Origin: an uncultured Faecalibacterium sp.
GTDB taxonomy: Bacteria; Bacillota; Clostridia; Oscillospirales; Ruminococcaceae
DNA: 18,909 nucleotides
Direction: 5' to 3'
Assembly (NCBI GenBank): GCA_934511465.1
Contig: CAKSWG010000034.1
Span: 1-18,909 of the forward strand
Shown here in pieces: positions 6,753 to 13,676 of the stretch; positions within the stretch are counted from its first letter, which is position 1, and every line of letters starts with the position of its first letter. The position numbers and the translations under genes are program-made. The notes under the pieces were generated by a model. It searched no databases. It saw nothing but the letters and a program-made list of their open reading frames with translations, and had not been told where the DNA came from.

Positions 6753-7652
6753 ATGATCTTAGCCATTGATATAGGCAACACCACCGTCGCCCTTGGGGGC
6801 ATCCGGGACGGACGTGTATGCTTTGTGGCGCGCATGGACACGGTGCGCACCCGCACGGCTGCGGAATATCGTGCCGAAATGGAAAAAGTTTTTGCGCACC
6901 GCCGCCATCCGGAACGGCCCATGCGCTTTGAGGGCGCTGTGCTTACCAGCGTGGTGCCGCAGATCACCGGGGCACTGGCCGAGTGCGCCCGCTACTATAC
7001 CGGCAAAAAACCGGTGATCGTTTCGCCGGAGATCCGCACCGGCCTGACCATGGGCGTGGACGAACCCCACGCCGTGGGCAAAGACCGCCTTGTGGATGCG
7101 GCCTATGCGGCGGCAAACTTTCCGCTGCCGGTGATCACGGTGGACCTTGGCACCGCCACTACCTTTAATGTGGTGGACGAGAACCGCGTGTTCCGCGGCG
7201 GCGTCATCTGCCCGGGGCTTTCCACCGGGCTGCGCGCACTGGGCGAACGCTGTGCCCAGCTGCCGCAGGTGCATCTGGGCTCGCCCAAAAGCGCTATTGG
7301 CACCAATACCGAAAAATGTATGCTGTCCGGCTCGGTGATGGGTACCGCTGTGCTCATTGACGGCATGGCGCAGCGCATAGAGGAAGAGCTGGGCCGCCCG
7401 GCCACACTGGTGGTGACAGGCGGGCTGGCCAAGTATGTGACGCCGCTGTGCCGCCATCCGCTCACCTACGATCCGGAACTGCTGATGAAGGGACTGGCCC
7501 TTTTGTATCGGCTCAACGCCCAGCAGCCGCAGCACCACGGTGCAGGCGGCGGCCGGCAGCATTCTGGCCGGCAGAACCAGCACGGCCACGCAAAACAGCG
7601 CTCCTACCCCAAAAAGCGCACCCGCCGCGAGCCGGAAGCACTGGTAGGCTGA
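6753..7652 (+). CDS. coaX: Type III pantothenate kinase with extra C-terminal tail
   Basis: CoaX phosphorylates pantothenate with ATP, the first committed step to coenzyme A. The ASKHA-fold signatures are present: LAIDIGNTTVA (3-13, phosphate 1 with Asp6), GKDRLVDAAYAA (109-120), TVDLGTATTF (129-138, phosphate 2), FRGGVICPGL (147-156), IGTNTEKCMLSGS (182-194) and VTGGLA (221-226). The kinase core ends around LLYRLNA (250-256), the usual family length. About 43 further residues rich in Gln, His, Gly, Arg and Lys follow and look nothing like the family. The antisense of this tail reads as a hydrophobic stretch, so the end may be a relic of another gene. The start ATG 6753 follows AAAAAGGAAAA. 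The Gfo/Idh gene begins 29 bases after the stop. Confidence 0.95.
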   Translation: MILAIDIGNTTVALGGIRDGRVCFVARMDTVRTRTAAEYRAEMEKVFAHRRHPERPMRFEGAVLTSVVPQITGALAECARYYTGKKPVIVSPEIRTGLTMGVDEPHAVGKDRLVDAAYAAANFPLPVITVDLGTATTFNVVDENRVFRGGVICPGLSTGLRALGERCAQLPQVHLGSPKSAIGTNTEKCMLSGSVMGTAVLIDGMAQRIEEELGRPATLVVTGGLAKYVTPLCRHPLTYDPELLMKGLALLYRLNAQQPQHHGAGGGRQHSGRQNQHGHAKQRSYPKKRTRREPEALVG

Positions 7653-7681
7653 ATGACCAAATTTAGGATAGGGAGAATACA

Positions 7682-8662
7682 ATGAAATTAGGCATCCTTG
7701 GCACGGGCAAGATCGTGCGGGAATTTTTGCCATGGCTTGTGGAGCACACGCCTTTTACGGTGCAGGCTATTTGCAGTACCGAGCGCAGTGCCGAACTGGC
7801 CCAGAGCCTTTGCGGCCGGTACGGCGTGCCCCAGCACACCACCAATTTTCTGGAACTGCTGCAATGGGTGGACGTGGTGTATATCGCGGTGCCAAACTTG
7901 CAGCATGTGCGCTACGCCCGTGTGGCGCTGGAAGCCGGCAAACACGTGATCGTGGAAAAGCCGCTGGCCCCCACGGCCGCCCAGACCGAAGAACTGGTGG
8001 AACTGGCGCGGCGCAAAAAGGTGTTTCTGTTCGAGGCCGTCACCACCCAGTATCTTGAGAACTACGCAAAGATCCGGGAGCTTTTGCCCCGCATCGGCAC
8101 CGTAAAGCTGGTGCAGTGCAATTTCAGCCAGTATTCCAGCCGCTACGATGCCTTCTGTGCAGGCGATGTGCAGCCTGCCTTTGACCCGGCCTGTGCCGGC
8201 GGCGCCCTGATGGATCTGGGCGTGTACAATGTGAGCTACATCGTGGGCCTGTTCGGTGAGCCGAATCAGGTCAAATATACCGCCAACATCGAGCGCGGCA
8301 TCGACACCAGCGGCATCCTGACCATGGATTACACCGGCTTCAGGGCCGTGAGCATCGCCGCCAAGGACTGCGCTGCGCCTGCCCGGTACGTCATTCAGGG
8401 CACCAAAGGCTATATCTTGCAGAAATCCACCGCCAACTGCTGCGGCGGCATCACCTTCCACCCCAACGAGGGCAAGGAAGAACACTACAATCTGAACGGC
8501 GGGCGTCCCCGGCAGGCGGCAGAGTTTGAAGCCTTTGCCCGCGCGCTGGAAAGCGGAGATCAGGAACTTTGCACCCGGATGCAGGACACCACCATCGCCG
8601 TCAGCCGTGTGCTGACGGTAGCGCGCCGCAATGCGGGCATCCGCTTCCCGTGCGACCACTGA
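7682..8662 (+). CDS. Gfo/Idh/MocA family NAD(P)-dependent oxidoreductase
   Basis: The 326-residue cytoplasmic enzyme has an N-terminal Rossmann domain starting KLGILGTGKI (2-11) and the family signature AGKHVIVEKPL (85-95), in which Lys93 of EKP is the usual catalytic lysine. The C-terminal domain contains GGALMDLGVYNVSY. Family members oxidise or reduce sugars, inositols, dihydrodiols and related compounds; the substrate cannot be read from sequence. ATG 7682 has GGGAG 7 bases upstream. It lies between coaX and the S component on the same strand, which hints at co-transcription with coaX. A role in pantothenate metabolism, for example ketopantoate reduction, is possible but unsupported, because known PanE enzymes belong to another family. 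Confidence 0.9.
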   Translation: MKLGILGTGKIVREFLPWLVEHTPFTVQAICSTERSAELAQSLCGRYGVPQHTTNFLELLQWVDVVYIAVPNLQHVRYARVALEAGKHVIVEKPLAPTAAQTEELVELARRKKVFLFEAVTTQYLENYAKIRELLPRIGTVKLVQCNFSQYSSRYDAFCAGDVQPAFDPACAGGALMDLGVYNVSYIVGLFGEPNQVKYTANIERGIDTSGILTMDYTGFRAVSIAAKDCAAPARYVIQGTKGYILQKSTANCCGGITFHPNEGKEEHYNLNGGRPRQAAEFEAFARALESGDQELCTRMQDTTIAVSRVLTVARRNAGIRFPCDH

Positions 8663-8748
8663 AAACAGACAATCCCATTGGAACACGCCCTGACAAAAAC
8701 GCGCTCCAATCTGTTTGAATATTTACTTAAAAACCCGCATAGAGCGGG
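8663..8748 (+). promoter_or_regulatory. Structured leader upstream of the ECF S component
   Basis: The 143-bp gap before the S component can fold into two elements. In the first, AAACAGA (8663-8669) pairs with TCTGTTT (8710-8716) and TTGGA (8678-8682) with TCCAA (8705-8709), so the 3' strand is continuous and the 5' strand has an 8-nt bulge. The second is CCCGC (8734-8738) / GCGGG (8744-8748). Neither is followed by a good T run. It could be a leader RNA or a weak terminator. I recognise no known riboswitch and no clear promoter. Confidence 0.35.
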
Positions 8749-8805
8749 CAGGTTTGCGCCGTATCCGACGTATAGGGCGGAACGGCAGCAGGAGGAAAAC
8801 TGAAT

Positions 8806-9399
8806 ATGAAAAATACCAAAACTCTTACCCGTGTGGCACTGCTGGTTGCCATTGAGCTGGTCATGAAGATGGTGGGCCTTGGCAGTGTGCCGGTGGGCCC
8901 GCTGTACATGAGCTTCCTGACCCTTCCCATCGCAGTGGGTGCCATCACCATGGGCCCCGCCGTGGGCGCACTGCTGGGCGGCGTGTTCGGCGCCGTGAGC
9001 TTCTATGACGCCATCACCGGTGCTTCCGCCATGACCGGCGCACTGTTTCAGGTGAGCCCGGTGAACACCTTTATCCTGTGCGTGGGCATGCGCGTGCTGA
9101 TGGGCCTGTGCTGCGGTTTGATCTTCAGCGGCCTGAAGCGCTTTGACAAACCCGGCACCTGGAGCTACATCCTCAGCGCCATGAGTGCACCCTTCCTGAA
9201 CACTGTGTTCTTCATGGGCTGGATCGTGCTGGCCTTCTACGGCTGCGACTACGTGCAGAACCTTGTCTCCGTCAAGGGCGCTGCGAACCCCTTCATGTTC
9301 GTGGTGCTGCTGGTCGGCGTGCAGGGCGTGGCAGAGTTCCTTGTCTCCGGCATTCTGGGTGGCATCGTAGCCCGTGCCGTGGCAAAGTTCGTAAAATAA
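8806..9399 (+). CDS. ECF transporter S component (possibly pantothenate)
   Basis: The 197-residue protein has about six membrane segments and the look of a vitamin-binding S component of energy-coupling factor transporters. It starts with the motif TRVALLVAIELVMKMVG and continues with short helices rich in Gly, Ala, Val and Met. A VGAITMGPAVGALLGGVFGA stretch and a C-terminal helix ending in positive charge (AKFVK) are also typical. S components bind one substrate and work with shared EcfA, EcfA' and EcfT subunits, none of which is encoded here. The adjacent coaX and coaBC suggest the pantothenate carrier PanT; that is a context argument only. ATG 8806 has GGAGG 10 bases upstream. A strong terminator follows. 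Confidence 0.82.
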   Translation: MKNTKTLTRVALLVAIELVMKMVGLGSVPVGPLYMSFLTLPIAVGAITMGPAVGALLGGVFGAVSFYDAITGASAMTGALFQVSPVNTFILCVGMRVLMGLCCGLIFSGLKRFDKPGTWSYILSAMSAPFLNTVFFMGWIVLAFYGCDYVQNLVSVKGAANPFMFVVLLVGVQGVAEFLVSGILGGIVARAVAKFVK

Positions 9400-9444
9400 A
9401 AGATGTGCCGAATGTCAGGGCGGCGCATCCGTAAAAATAGTTTT

Positions 9445-9484
9445 AAAAGGGACTGCTGTGCATTGCGTGCGGCAGTCCCTTTTT
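9445..9484 (+). terminator. Terminator after the ECF S component
   Basis: GGGACTGC (9449-9456) pairs with GCAGTCCC (9472-9479), flanked by AAAA and TTTTT, which lengthen the stem and provide the T run. Confidence 0.88.
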
Positions 9485-10232
9485 CATGTTTCCGGTGCAG
9501 AGCGTTTTCGCGTGGGTTAAGTTTCATGGCTTTTGCAAAGCGCATTGCCGCCGGATACGTTCTCTTTTGCGTGCCAAAAGAGAACCAGAAAGGACGGCGG
9601 TGCCCGCAGGGCATGAAAGCCCCAGTGGGGCTTTTAAGCCGCAGACCGGTTTGCGAAGCAAATGCCGCGTGTTCAGCGCGGCAAGGTCTCCGCTACTTTC
9701 GAGGCGCGGGAGGCGACGGGTTGCGGCTCCCTGCGTCTGCTTCGTGCCTTGGACGGCACTCGCATCCTACAGGCCGCGGCCCCAACAGCTCCTCCCTGTT
9801 TCTGCCACAGGCAGCGGTCGTCGCCGTTGCAAACTAGGGGCTGCTCGCCCCTAGTGACCCCAATGCTGTTGGGCTCCATACAAAAAATCCAAGTCGCTGC
9901 GCTAAAGGATTTTTTGTGTTGCGCCGATTTCAAGGCCCCTCAGCCGCTGCGGCGGCAGCTCCCCGCGGGGGGAGCGGACTTGAACGTAACGCTTACGTTA
10001 CCTGCTGCGCGGCAGCCGCAGGCTGACAGCGGCAAAATGCTGTTTGCCGCAACGACCCCTTCTTGTGAAAATGTGTTTGGAGCGGCCCGCAGGCCGCGAC
10101 AAACACGAAATATAAAAATAAATTTCCTCTAACATTGCCAAAGCGAACGCGGCGGCAATTCTAAATCGTTCCGTCACGAAAAAAAGCCCCGCCGCATAGG
10201 ATGGTCCACGAGCAGGCAAAGGGGGATGCGGC
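9485..10232. repeat. 750-bp palindrome-rich spacer without a gene
   Basis: No reading frame here has a ribosome site or a recognisable product. The region instead contains many short perfect inverted repeats. They include GTTCTCTTTTG/CAAAAGAGAAC (9559-9585), TGCCC/GGGCA (9601-9613), AAAGCCCC/GGGGCTTT (9616-9634), TTTGC/GCAAA (9650-9662) and GCCGCG/CGCGGC (9664-9682). Further on are ACTAGGGGC/GCCCCTAGT (9833-9855), CCCAA/TTGGG (9859-9873), CAAAAAATCC/GGATTTTTTG (9881-9916), GTAACG/CGTTAC (9986-10001), GCGGCAAA/TTTGCCGC (10029-10050) and a nested TGTTTG..GCGGCC/GGCCGC..CAAACA (10074-10105). This looks like a mosaic of dispersed non-coding repeats. Confidence 0.7.
9936..9975 (+). repeat. Single-arm copy of the CCCTCTCAG-GCTCCCC repeat
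   Basis: CCCCTCAG (9936-9943), a short self-complementary GCCGCTGCGGCGGC stretch, then CAGCTCCCC-GCGG-GGGGAGC (9956-9975) follow the same order and spacing as one arm of the repeat at 5261-5390. The sequence between the two conserved blocks again varies while still pairing with itself. Confidence 0.55.
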
Positions 10233-11027
10233 ATGGAAGCGATAAAGCTGTTTGCGGTGGTGGGTACTGATGCCCGGCAGGCGGCGGCGGGCCGGGTGCT
10301 GGCACGGGCTGGTTATGCGGTGGGCGGCGCCGAGCAGGTGGCGCTGGCCGATTATATCCTGCTGCCTTTGCCGCTGGACGCGGCCCGCACGCCGCTGGCA
10401 GAGCTTTTGCGGGCCGCAAAGCCCGGTGCACTGGCGCTGGGCGGGCGCCTTTCTGCCGAGGCAAAGGCCATCGCACAGGAAGCGGGCGTGGAACTGGTGG
10501 ATTACTTTGCGCGGCCGGAACTGGCGGTGTACAATGCCATTCCCACCGCCGAGGGCTGCATCGGCATTTTGCTGCGCGAGCGCACCCGCACGCTGTGGGG
10601 CGAAAACCTGCTGCTGCCGGGCTTTGGCCCGGTGGGGCAGGCGCTGGGGGTGCGGCTGGCGGCGCTGGGCACCAATGTGACCGTCTGTGCCCGCCGCCCG
10701 GAACAGCGTGCTCTGGCTCAGAGCCTTGGCCTGCGCGCGGCCCCGCTGCAAAGCCTTGCGGCGCTGGCACCGGCCTTTGATACGGTGGTCAACACCATCC
10801 CGGCGGCGGTGATCACGGCACCGGTGCTGGAGCAGCTGCGGCCCGGCAGCCTGATCGTGGATCTGGCATCCAAGCCCGGCGGCACCGATTTTGCGGCGGC
10901 GAAAAACTTGGGCCACAAGGCCATCCACGCGCTCAGCCTGCCCGCTGCCTGCGCGCCGGACACGGCAGGCGAGGCGGTGGCACGCACGGTGCAGGCCATT
11001 TTGCAGGAACGGGAGGAACGCACATGA
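10233..11027 (+). CDS. dpaA: Dipicolinate synthase subunit A
   Basis: DpaA (SpoVFA) and DpaB together convert a dihydrodipicolinate-pathway intermediate to dipicolinic acid, the calcium chelator of the spore core, made in the mother cell. The 264-residue protein shows GTDARQ (11-16) and the family block YFARPELAVYNAIPTAEG (91-108). The NAD(P) loop LPGFGPVGQALG (128-139), VNTIPAAV (186-193) and VDLASKPGGTDF (209-220) follow, then ALSLPAACAPDTAG (233-246). It is about 30 residues shorter than the Bacillus protein as I recall it, mainly before residue 60. The start ATG 10233 follows a weak GGGGG ribosome site that may be hidden in an inverted repeat. The stop overlaps the dpaB start (ATGA). Confidence 0.92.
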   Translation: MEAIKLFAVVGTDARQAAAGRVLARAGYAVGGAEQVALADYILLPLPLDAARTPLAELLRAAKPGALALGGRLSAEAKAIAQEAGVELVDYFARPELAVYNAIPTAEGCIGILLRERTRTLWGENLLLPGFGPVGQALGVRLAALGTNVTVCARRPEQRALAQSLGLRAAPLQSLAALAPAFDTVVNTIPAAVITAPVLEQLRPGSLIVDLASKPGGTDFAAAKNLGHKAIHALSLPAACAPDTAGEAVARTVQAILQEREERT

Positions 11028-11617
11028 GCACGCAGAAAAAAGGGAGCATCGCATTTGCGGTATGCGGCAGCTTCTGTACACTGGACGCCGCGCTGCACGC
11101 GGCGGAAGCGCTGGCCGCACAGGGCTGGGAGCTCTGGCCCATCATGAGCTTTGCCGCGCAGCAGGATACCCGCTTTGGCACCGGGAAGTTCTGGCGGGAC
11201 CGGCTGGCGGCGCTGGCCGGGCGTCCGGTGCTGGACACCTTACAGGCCGTGGAGCCGCTGGGGCCCAAGCACATGGCACAGGCACTGGTGATCGCGCCCT
11301 GCACCGGGGCCACGCTGGCGCGGCTTGCGGCAGGCCTTTCCGATACGCCGGTGACGCTGGCGGCAAAGAGCCTGCTGCGGGTGGGATGTCCGGTGGTGAT
11401 AAGCGTTTCCACCAACGACGGGCTGGGTGCGTCCGGCGAGAACATTGCGCGGCTTTACCAGCGCAAACGCTTTTACTTTGTGCCCTACGGGCAGGACGAC
11501 CCCGCAGGCAAGCCCAACAGCCTGAAGGCTGATCTTGCCCAGCTGCCTGCGGCGCTGGATGCGGCGCTGCAACACCGCCAGTTACAGCCGGTGCTGCTGG
11601 GGCAAAACCGCAGTTGA
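11024..11617 (+). CDS. dpaB: Dipicolinate synthase subunit B (flavoprotein)
   Basis: This is the flavoprotein partner of DpaA, 197 residues, close to the usual length. Diagnostic blocks are CGSFCT (14-19), TRFG (49-52), EPLGPK (77-82), VIAPCTGATLARLA (89-102), ISVSTNDGLG (126-135), FVPYGQDDP (152-160) and KPNSL (163-167). It starts inside the dpaA stop codon (ATG 11024, TGA 11025-11027), preceded by GGGAGGAA, so translation is coupled and the subunits are probably made in equal amounts. No sporulation sigma-factor promoter could be identified upstream. Confidence 0.94.
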   Translation: MSTQKKGSIAFAVCGSFCTLDAALHAAEALAAQGWELWPIMSFAAQQDTRFGTGKFWRDRLAALAGRPVLDTLQAVEPLGPKHMAQALVIAPCTGATLARLAAGLSDTPVTLAAKSLLRVGCPVVISVSTNDGLGASGENIARLYQRKRFYFVPYGQDDPAGKPNSLKADLAQLPAALDAALQHRQLQPVLLGQNRS

Positions 11618-11622
11618 CTGTC

Positions 11623-11651
11623 TTTTCAGCCGGGGCAAAGTGTGGTATACT
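11623..11651 (+). promoter_or_regulatory. Promoter of the D,D-carboxypeptidase gene
   Basis: TTTTCA (11623-11628), a 17-base spacer and TATACT (11646-11651) preceded by TGG, an extended -10, lie just after the dpaB stop. Transcription would begin near 11658, giving a leader of about 55 bases. Confidence 0.65.
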
Positions 11652-11713
11652 ATTCATTGATGCTTTGCCGGTGCGGCACGGTGGGCAAAAACGCTTTGAT
11701 GGAGAAAAACCAG

Positions 11714-13027
11714 ATGAAAAAACTGACAGCGGCGCTTTGCGCTGTGCTGCTTGCAATATGTGTATGTGTGCCGGGCGCATCGGCGGCGGGGCCTGCCCTT
11801 GCAGCTACCCGGGCCTACTGCATCATCGATGCAGACACCGGCCTTGTGCTGGCCCAGCAGAATATGAATGAAGAGCTGCATCCGGCGTCCATTACCAAAG
11901 TCATGACACTGGGCCTTGCCTGTGAAAAGGCAGAGGGCAATTGGGACGATGTAAAACTCACCGTGACCCACGAGGACGTGTACTCACTGGCGGGCACCGA
12001 TTCCAGCCACATTGCCCTGCGCGAGGGCGAAGAGGTGCCTTTGACGGACGCGCTTTACGCCACCCAGATGGCCAGCGCCAACGACGGTGCAAACCTTTTG
12101 GCGGAATATTTTGGCGGCGGCACCATCGCAGACGGCGTGGCAAAAATGAATGCGCAGGTGGCCGAGCTGGGCCTTGCCCACACCCATTTTGCAAACCCCC
12201 ACGGCATCAGCGGCGACGACCACTATACCAGCTGCTACGATATGGCGCAGATCCTGCGCTGGGCGCTGGAACAGCCGGGCTTTGAGCAGGTGTTCACCCG
12301 CAATGAGATGTACACCATGCAGCCCACCAATGTGCAGCCCGTGACCCGCTATTTTTCCCAGCAGGACAAAATGCGCATCGGCTCCAGCCGGTACCATATC
12401 GCGTCGGTCAAGGGCTCCAAGCTCGGCTATACCAACACGGCACGCTACAGCTATGCCTGTTTAGCCGAGCAGAACGGCGTCCGCCTCATCTGCGTTACCA
12501 TGCAAAGCGAGATGAGCACCGATAAATACAACGATGTGCGCACCCTGCTGGATTATGCCTTCAGCACCTTTACCGGCTACACGGACCTGCCCGCAGAAGG
12601 GATCTCGGCGCAGCTGCCGGTGCTGGGCGGCGGCGAGGACCTTGGCACCGTGACTGTCTCGGACCCCGGTGTGCGGCTGCTGCTGGCCGACGGCCTGACC
12701 GCAAACGATGTGGATGTCTCGCTGGAACTGCCGCAGCAGTATGTGCTGGGCACCGAGCCGGAAGTGTATGCGGTGTACACCATCCGCGGCGGCACAAAGC
12801 AGGAGAGCACCAGCGTGCGGGTGGAAGCGGACATTTCCGGCCTTGCGGAGCTTTTGCAAAGCAGCACCGGCGCCGAGCTGGAAGCGGCCAAAGCGGTAAA
12901 ACCCAAAAGCCGGACGCTCTGGCTGCTGGGCATTTCACTGGGCTCCACCGCCGCGGCCGCAGCCGCGACCTTTTTGGTGGTGCGGCTGCTGGCAAAGCGC
13001 AAAAACCGCCGCGCGGGCCGCAGATAA
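11714..13027 (+). CDS. D-alanyl-D-alanine carboxypeptidase (S11, DacF-like), KTG changed to KLG
   Basis: This penicillin-binding protein removes the terminal D-alanine from peptidoglycan stem peptides at the outer membrane face. The 437-residue protein has a signal peptide (1-25, cut near ASAAG) and the catalytic SxxK box SITK (59-62). SAN is at 121-123, and the C-terminal PBP5-like domain (about 285-385) is followed by a membrane anchor (402-425) and a basic tail KRKNRRAGRR. The third box, normally KTG, reads KLG (236-238) within SKLGYTNTARY. ATG 11714 has GGAG 9 bases upstream; in-frame ATGs at 11642 and 11699 would add sequence before the signal peptide and are rejected. DacF of Bacillus is sporulation-linked, so the position after dpaAB is suggestive, although this gene has its own promoter. 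Confidence 0.92.
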   Translation: MKKLTAALCAVLLAICVCVPGASAAGPALAATRAYCIIDADTGLVLAQQNMNEELHPASITKVMTLGLACEKAEGNWDDVKLTVTHEDVYSLAGTDSSHIALREGEEVPLTDALYATQMASANDGANLLAEYFGGGTIADGVAKMNAQVAELGLAHTHFANPHGISGDDHYTSCYDMAQILRWALEQPGFEQVFTRNEMYTMQPTNVQPVTRYFSQQDKMRIGSSRYHIASVKGSKLGYTNTARYSYACLAEQNGVRLICVTMQSEMSTDKYNDVRTLLDYAFSTFTGYTDLPAEGISAQLPVLGGGEDLGTVTVSDPGVRLLLADGLTANDVDVSLELPQQYVLGTEPEVYAVYTIRGGTKQESTSVRVEADISGLAELLQSSTGAELEAAKAVKPKSRTLWLLGISLGSTAAAAAATFLVVRLLAKRKNRRAGRR

Positions 13028-13047
13028 ATATGCGCAAAAGACTGCGA

Positions 13048-13071
13048 AGAACAGGCTTTTCCAGATACAAT
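13048..13071 (+). promoter_or_regulatory. Weak candidate promoter of the polysaccharide operon
   Basis: TACAAT (13066-13071) is a good -10 box in the 76-bp gap before rfbC. The -35 at 17-18 bases spacing (CTGCGA/TGCGAA near 13042-13048) is poor. Transcription through from the carboxypeptidase promoter is equally possible, since no terminator is seen between the two genes. Confidence 0.3.
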
Positions 13072-13103
13072 AAAAACGCTTCACAAAAGAGAGGTACAAA
13101 AAT

Positions 13104-13670
13104 ATGGGCAAGTTTACGTTTACTGAGACCGAGATCCCCGGTGTTGTGGTCATTGAGCCGCAGGTGTTTGGCGACGACCGCGGTTACTTTATGGAGACCT
13201 ACCAGAAAGATCAGTTTGCCGCTGCCGGCATCGATAAGGAATTCGTGCAGGACAATCAGAGCCGCTCTACCCGCGGCGTGCTGCGCGGCCTGCACTTCCA
13301 GAAGGACCACACGCAGGGCAAGCTGGTGCGCGTGACCAAGGGCGAGGTGTTCGATGTGGCCGTGGACTGCCGCCCCCACAGCGCCACCTTCGGCAAGTGG
13401 GTGGGCGTCACCCTGTCCGAGGAGAACAAGAAGATGTTCTATATCCCGGAGGGCTTCGCACACGGTTTTCTGGTGCTGAGCGATGTGGCAGAGTTCTGCT
13501 ATAAGTGCACCGATGTCTACGACCCCACCAGCGAGGGCGGCATCCCCTACGATGACCCCACCGTGAACGTGCAGTGGCCGGACTGCGGCTGCGAGCACAA
13601 GACCAGCGCAAAGGACAAGCTGCACGAGCCCTTTGCCGCACAGAAGTTTGAATATTTTGAAAAGTGGTGA
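13104..13670 (+). CDS. rfbC: dTDP-4-dehydrorhamnose 3,5-epimerase
   Basis: RfbC (RmlC) epimerises C3 and C5 of dTDP-4-keto-6-deoxyglucose on the way to dTDP-L-rhamnose. The 188-residue cupin protein has DDRGYFMETYQ (24-34), the substrate block QDNQSRSTRGVLRGLHFQ (49-66) with catalytic His64, GEVFDVAVD (80-88), IPEGFAHGFLVL (114-125) and FCYKCTDVYDP with Tyr133. ATG 13104 has GAGG 9 bases upstream. The other three dTDP-rhamnose genes (rfbA, rfbB, rfbD) are not in the window and must lie elsewhere if the pathway is complete. The stop is 6 bases before the permease start. A related 3-epimerase of another deoxysugar route is a less likely alternative. Confidence 0.93.
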   Translation: MGKFTFTETEIPGVVVIEPQVFGDDRGYFMETYQKDQFAAAGIDKEFVQDNQSRSTRGVLRGLHFQKDHTQGKLVRVTKGEVFDVAVDCRPHSATFGKWVGVTLSEENKKMFYIPEGFAHGFLVLSDVAEFCYKCTDVYDPTSEGGIPYDDPTVNVQWPDCGCEHKTSAKDKLHEPFAAQKFEYFEKW

Positions 13671-13676
13671 TCGCCC

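Noticed and set aside
9403..10132. Several frames of 80-160 codons in the palindrome-rich spacer
   Set aside because: They overlap each other in different frames and strands, lack ribosome sites, and translate the inverted repeats into Arg/Cys/Pro-rich sequence. They look like spurious products of repeats.
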